DNA of 10,190 nucleotides from Clostridiales bacterium (GTDB taxonomy: Bacteria; Bacillota; Clostridia; Oscillospirales; Oscillospiraceae), in assembly GCA_003516765.1 (NCBI GenBank), contig DPCD01000021.1:14518-24707 (forward strand), in the 5' to 3' direction. Shown piece after piece: positions 6,801 to 10,190 of this stretch; within the stretch, counting starts at the first letter, position 1; every line of letters starts with the position of its first letter. The notes beneath the pieces were generated by a model. That model had not been told where the DNA came from. It saw nothing but the letters and a program-made list of their open reading frames with translations, and searched no databases. The position numbers were made by a program, and so were the translations under genes.

Positions 6801-8782
6801 GAACAAGCGCCTCCGTTTTGCAGCGTGAAAATCCAGACCGGATTCTGCGCCTTCATCAGATGGTAGCTTCCGGCGGCGGAGGCTTTGGAAACCTGCATCG
6901 AAATGCAGTCCGCACTCTTGAAATTTTTCATGCAGCCGGTCAGCGCGGCGGCGGATTCGAGCGTCACTGCCGTTGCAACAATTCGCGCGTGCGGGTTCTT
7001 GTGCAGGATGAGCGCCAGAATTTCCGGCAGATTGCCGGACGTTCCGCCGAGAAACACATGCGTCGGGGCAGGAAGCGCCTCGCATGCCTGCGGCGCTGCG
7101 CCGGGGACGATGTCCAGATTCTCCTGTGAGAAGCGGGTCTTGTTCTCTTGCAGAAGCGCAAGCGCCTGCTCGTTTTTTTCGATCGCAAAGACGCGCCCGC
7201 GCGATGCCTGTATTGCCATTTCAATGGAAACAGAGCCAGTACCTGCGCCGACATCCCAGCAGACGGCGTCCTGTGTGAGCTGCAATTTAGACAGACACAC
7301 GCTGCGCACCTCGCTTTTGGTCATGGGGACAAGCTTTCCCGGTTCCAGACTGCGCAAAAACGCCTCGTCCGGCAGACCGTGAGTGACGATGGCGTCGGGA
7401 TGATCGTTTTCAATCAGCGCGACGCTCAGCTTATCAAAGACCTGCTCTGACAGCTCTCGCGCCGTGCCGCAGGTGATTTTTTCGTCCGGGTAGCTCAGCC
7501 GCTCGCCGACGCTGACGCGCACCTGCGAAAGACCGGCGTCAACCAGCCGCGCGCACAGCGCCTGCATGCCGTTAGGTCCTCCGACCAGGGCGAAGACCTT
7601 CCGGTTGGCGCGCACGGCGCGGGCAATGTCGGCGGTTCTTCCATGCAGGCTGACGATTGCCGCATCGTCGTAGCTTGCACCCAGCTTCGCACACAGGTAG
7701 CTCATGGAGCTGATGCCCGGAAGGACCGTCACTTTGCAGCCGGACAGCAGCGGAAGAAGCTTCTTCGCGCCGCTGAAAAAGCCGGTGTCTCCGGAGAGGA
7801 CGACGGTAAAGGTCCGGCATTCGGGATGCGCGCGGACCGCCGAAGCGATGTTCTCCGGGGCAATGGCGTCGCAGGTCTGCTGCCCGGGACGCGCGACGGC
7901 GTCCAGCATGCGCTGCGCGCCGATGAGACAGTCGGATTTTTGAATTGTCTCGCGGATGGCGGGGAGCTGAAAGCGCTCGCTGCCGGGACCGATGCCGGCA
8001 AGGAAGACCTCCGGGGTTAGAGGAAAGCCGAAGCGGCTGCAAAGCGTCGAGATGGTTTCCTCCAGGGAAAGACCGGCATCCGCCTCCGGCGGACGACCGA
8101 TGACGACCAGCTTTGCACCTGCCTGTTTTGCGCCTGCCGCCTTTTCCTCGAAGCCGCCGGGCGCGCCGCCGTCCTTCGTGACAAGAAAGGCGGCTGTGAT
8201 GCTTTGGAGCATGGTGGCGTTCATTGCAGCGGAAAACGGTCCCTGCATCGCGAAAATGTGCGCGGGCGGGAGCCCTGCCTTCTGGCAGGCATCCAGGGAC
8301 GACGCCAGGGGCAGCACGCGCGCCCAGACCCGGTTTGAAAAGTCTTCGATGGCAGCGTATTGGGATAACTCCTTGCTACCGGTGGTCAGCAGAATCCTGC
8401 CGCTTGTCCGGCGCAAAAAAGAGATCGCTTCTTCGGTGGTTTCAAAATACAAAGCATCGGGGGAAACGGCAGAGGGCTTGCGCAGAAGCCTTAAATACTG
8501 CGTGTCGGTTTCCCGGCAGGCGCGCGCGATGCTTTTGGTGATGGACTGCGCGTAGGGGTGCGTGGCGTCGACGACGAGATCGAAGCGCTGCGTCTGCAGC
8601 AGGGCGGCAATTTCGTCTGCGGGAAGCTTTTTCGCCGAGACGGTCACATGCCCGGACGCGGGCAGCAGCGACTGCGCGTAGTCTGTTACCACGCAGGCGG
8701 TCACATTGCAGGGCTGCGCGGACAGAAATTCAACCAGCTCGCGTCCCTCAGTTGTGCCGCCGAAGACACAGATGTTATACAT
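6797..8782 (-). CDS. Trifunctional CbiJ-CbiE-CbiT fusion: cobalt-precorrin-6A reductase and C5/C15 methyltransferases
   Basis: One uninterrupted 661-residue frame carries three corrin-ring enzymes. Residues 1 to about 250 are CbiJ/CobK, the NAD(P)H-dependent cobalt-precorrin-6A reductase, with FGGTTEGREL (7-16), VDATHPYAQ (71-79) and LLTTGSKEL (131-139). Residues about 258-465 are CbiE, the SAM-dependent C5 methyltransferase of the tetrapyrrole methylase fold, with LAGIGPGS (261-268), LSGDTGFFSGA (329-339) and VLPGISSMSYL (353-363). Residues about 469-661 are CbiT, the C15 methylating decarboxylase, with GLPDEAF (469-475), MTKSEVR (487-493), the SAM loop WDVGAGTGSVSIEMA (509-523) and FLGGTSGNL (577-585). 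CbiE-CbiT fusions are the classic CobL layout; adding CbiJ at the N terminus is less common. The domains follow one another in the pathway, so a channelling advantage is plausible. The start at 8782 has GAGGA (8794-8790) 7 nt upstream. The gene overlaps cbiH by 8 bp and cbiB by 4 bp. No linker longer than a few residues is seen, and all three key motif sets look intact. Confidence 0.95.
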   Translation of the reverse strand: MYNICVFGGTTEGRELVEFLSAQPCNVTACVVTDYAQSLLPASGHVTVSAKKLPADEIAALLQTQRFDLVVDATHPYAQSITKSIARACRETDTQYLRLLRKPSAVSPDALYFETTEEAISFLRRTSGRILLTTGSKELSQYAAIEDFSNRVWARVLPLASSLDACQKAGLPPAHIFAMQGPFSAAMNATMLQSITAAFLVTKDGGAPGGFEEKAAGAKQAGAKLVVIGRPPEADAGLSLEETISTLCSRFGFPLTPEVFLAGIGPGSERFQLPAIRETIQKSDCLIGAQRMLDAVARPGQQTCDAIAPENIASAVRAHPECRTFTVVLSGDTGFFSGAKKLLPLLSGCKVTVLPGISSMSYLCAKLGASYDDAAIVSLHGRTADIARAVRANRKVFALVGGPNGMQALCARLVDAGLSQVRVSVGERLSYPDEKITCGTARELSEQVFDKLSVALIENDHPDAIVTHGLPDEAFLRSLEPGKLVPMTKSEVRSVCLSKLQLTQDAVCWDVGAGTGSVSIEMAIQASRGRVFAIEKNEQALALLQENKTRFSQENLDIVPGAAPQACEALPAPTHVFLGGTSGNLPEILALILHKNPHARIVATAVTLESAAALTGCMKNFKSADCISMQVSKASAAGSYHLMKAQNPVWIFTLQNGGACS

Positions 8783-9506
8783 TGCGGTATCCTCTCGGTG
8801 TCAGGAGCGCGCCGGACAGCTCCTTGGTGGACGAGTTTCCGATGAAGACGGTGCAGAACATGTCGACCGGCGCAGTCTGAAGCTCTTTGAGCGTCAGAAC
8901 GCGGTGCGATTGCCCCTCGCGTCCGATGTTGCGGACGATGCCGCAGAGCCGGTTCTCCGGCAGCACGCGCAGCAGGATTTCGCAGGCGCGCGCCAGATGC
9001 TCGGGTCTTCCGTGGCTTGCGGGGTTGTAGATCGCAATCGAAAAATCCGCCTGCGCGGCGGCAAGCAGCCGCTTTTCAATCGTTTCCCAAGGGGTCAGGC
9101 GGTCAGACAGACTCACGACGGCAAAATCGTGTGTCAGCGGCGCGCCCAGCACCGCGCCGCCGGAGCATGCGGCGGTCAGACCAGGGACCGCTTCGATTTC
9201 CGGCTGCGTGCTTTCTCCGCGCAACTCGAAGACCAGCGCTGCCATGCCGTAGATGCCGCTGTCGCCGGAGCAGACGAGACACACGGTTTTTCCCTCGCGC
9301 GCCAGATCGAGCGCCAGCTGGCAGCGGGCGACCTCCTTCGTCATGGGCGTCTGATAGAGCGCCTTTCCGGGGTAGCGGTCCTTGACCAGATCGACATAGA
9401 CCGGATACCCGACGATGGCGTCGCAGGCGCAAAGTGCGCGGTCGGCGCGGATGGTCATGTTTTCAAAATTTCCGGGGCCGATGCCCACAACAAATACTTT
9501 ACCCAA
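8775..9506 (-). CDS. cbiH: Cobalt-precorrin-3B C17-methyltransferase
   Basis: CbiH (CobJ in the aerobic route) uses S-adenosylmethionine to methylate C17 and contract the macrocycle, giving cobalt-precorrin-4. The 243-residue length fits a single-domain enzyme of the tetrapyrrole methylase fold. The N-terminal glycine loop VVGIGPG is at 6-12, followed by DAIVGYPVYVD (29-39), VCSGDSGIYGMA (78-89), AVPGLTAACSGGAVLGAPL (106-124) and IAIYNPASHGRPEHL (157-171), the last being characteristic of CbiH/CobJ. The start is a TTG at 9506. An in-frame TAG lies two codons upstream, and the next ATG would remove the SAM loop, so TTG is the only workable start; GGGAGGT stands 5 nt before it. The gene overlaps cbiG by 8 bp and the fusion gene by 8 bp. 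No extra C-terminal domain (iron-sulfur or CbiG fusion) is present. Confidence 0.96.
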   Translation of the reverse strand: MGKVFVVGIGPGNFENMTIRADRALCACDAIVGYPVYVDLVKDRYPGKALYQTPMTKEVARCQLALDLAREGKTVCLVCSGDSGIYGMAALVFELRGESTQPEIEAVPGLTAACSGGAVLGAPLTHDFAVVSLSDRLTPWETIEKRLLAAAQADFSIAIYNPASHGRPEHLARACEILLRVLPENRLCGIVRNIGREGQSHRVLTLKELQTAPVDMFCTVFIGNSSTKELSGALLTPRGYRNV

Positions 9507-10190
9507 AGTCTACCTCCCAATGCTCGATGGCAACGGCGACGGTGACGCCGCCGCAGATGGTTTTCGGAACCAGAAGCCGCTCTGCGCCCAGCATCGCCGC
9601 GCGCTCGCAGACGCAGCCCACGCCTGTGACGGATGCGACGAAGCCGGAATCCGAAAAGCTTCCCGGCACGGCGGCAAGCGCCTGCGCGCTGTAAAACTGC
9701 GCCGGAAGACGAAGCGTCCGGCAAGCTGCCAGAAGCCCCGGTTCGTCTTTTTTCAGGTCAATCGAATAGACGCCCGCGGCAGCGCGCAGGTCGAGCGCAT
9801 GATCCGCAAAAACCTGCCGGAAGGCGGACACAACCGCCTCCTCGCAAATGCCCCTGCGGCAGCCGACGCCGACGCGCAGCTTTCTGGGAATCAGGCGCAG
9901 CGTTTGCTCGAAGGGCGATTTTGTGTCGCAGCCGATGTACACGCCAAGCTTGCCCGAGGCTGCTTCGAAAATTCCGCCCGGAAGTGCGGATGCAATCGAA
10001 AACGCACTCATAAGCGGCAGGTCGCGCTCCAAAATGGCAGCGGAAAACGCTTTGGCAAGCGCCATATCGGAAATCGCGCAGTCATTTCGCGCTGCCCAGG
10101 CATCGACGGAAAACTTGCCGTGAGCGTCGGTCGCGGTGGTAATGACCGCCGCGGCATGCAGCGCGGCGGCAAGCGCCTGCGCAAGCTCGT
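9499..10190 (-). CDS. cbiG: Cobalt-precorrin-5A hydrolase, C-terminal part (5' end outside window)
   Basis: CbiG opens the delta-lactone of cobalt-precorrin-5A and releases the C20 carbon as acetaldehyde, a step specific to the anaerobic cobalamin pathway. About 229 residues are visible and the frame is still open at the window edge, so roughly the first third of the usual protein of about 350 residues is missing. The visible part begins with a helix and the conserved VITTATDAHGKFSVDAWA, decoded from about 10145 down to 10090 (central CbiG region). The C-terminal domain then shows LRVGVGCRRGICEEAVVSAF and, near the end, TGVGCVCERAAML and LLVPKTICGGVTVAVA. The internal ATG at 10065 is not the start, because the conserved TTATD segment precedes it. 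The TAA at 9501-9499 overlaps cbiH by 8 bp. Its presence is the clearest evidence that the oxygen-independent route is encoded here. Confidence 0.96.
   Translation of the reverse strand, partial: ELAQALAAALHAAAVITTATDAHGKFSVDAWAARNDCAISDMALAKAFSAAILERDLPLMSAFSIASALPGGIFEAASGKLGVYIGCDTKSPFEQTLRLIPRKLRVGVGCRRGICEEAVVSAFRQVFADHALDLRAAAGVYSIDLKKDEPGLLAACRTLRLPAQFYSAQALAAVPGSFSDSGFVASVTGVGCVCERAAMLGAERLLVPKTICGGVTVAVAIEHWEVDFG
9512..9518 (-). promoter_or_regulatory. Ribosome binding site that fixes the TTG start of cbiH
   Basis: On the minus strand GGGAGGT ends 5 nt before the TTG at 9506-9504, inside the 3' end of cbiG. With the in-frame TAG at 9512-9510, it makes TTG the only plausible start. 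Confidence 0.85.

Noticed and set aside
6801..7085. A longer N terminus for CbiB upstream of 6800
   Set aside because: The extra 95 residues are Arg/Gly/Asp-rich and cover the CbiT coding sequence in another frame, while the ATG at 6800 begins the conserved CbiB sequence and has a good ribosome binding site.
9499..10190. A cobalamin riboswitch or operon promoter near the right edge
   Set aside because: The cbiG frame is open to the last base, so any leader region is outside the window; nothing resembling a B12 box was seen within it.
1..10190. CRISPR arrays, insertion sequences, tRNA or rRNA genes
   Set aside because: No regularly spaced repeats, transposase frames, terminal inverted repeats or cloverleaf-like sequences were seen. 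The window is filled by metabolic genes with no gap over 100 bp.

Overview
The window holds two convergent gene blocks and is almost entirely coding. High G+C, short or overlapping gene junctions with GGAGG-type ribosome binding sites, and an anaerobic (cobalt-early, CbiG-containing) cobalamin pathway suggest a Gram-positive anaerobe, probably a gut Clostridia member of the Oscillospiraceae/Ruminococcaceae type. That taxonomic guess is inference from style; no marker gene is present.

Plus strand, 1-3237: a small carbohydrate operon. It runs from the 3' end of a HAD-superfamily phosphatase, through a divergent DeoC-like class I aldolase and an FGGY sugar kinase of the xylulokinase-like group, to a TIM-barrel sugar phosphate isomerase/epimerase. 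The genes are separated by 13 bp, 3 bp and a 4-bp overlap. Together they read as a catabolic route in which a ketose-type sugar is epimerised or isomerised, phosphorylated and cleaved by a Schiff-base aldolase. The substrate cannot be read from the sequence. The aldolase lacks several canonical deoxyribose-phosphate aldolase signatures, so this block is the best candidate for an undescribed pathway.

3238-3319: a short intergenic region filled by a perfect 18-bp hairpin with a GCAA loop, flanked by A and T tracts. It is well placed as a bidirectional terminator between the convergent operons.

Minus strand, 10190 down to 3320: a tightly coupled cobalamin (vitamin B12) operon. In transcription order it reads cbiG (5' end outside the window), cbiH, a three-domain CbiJ-CbiE-CbiT fusion, cbiB, cobD (threonine-phosphate decarboxylase) and cobQ/cbiP. 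Every junction is an overlap of 4-11 bp, except a 9-bp gap between cbiB and cobD. CbiH, CbiG, CbiJ, CbiE and CbiT contract, methylate, reduce and decarboxylate the corrin ring. CobQ amidates its side chains. CobD makes aminopropanol phosphate, which CbiB attaches. The remaining steps (CbiL, CbiF, CbiD, CbiC, CbiA, the adenosyltransferase and the nucleotide-loop genes) are not in the window; some probably lie upstream, beyond position 10190. No RNA genes, mobile elements, CRISPR arrays or riboswitches were seen.
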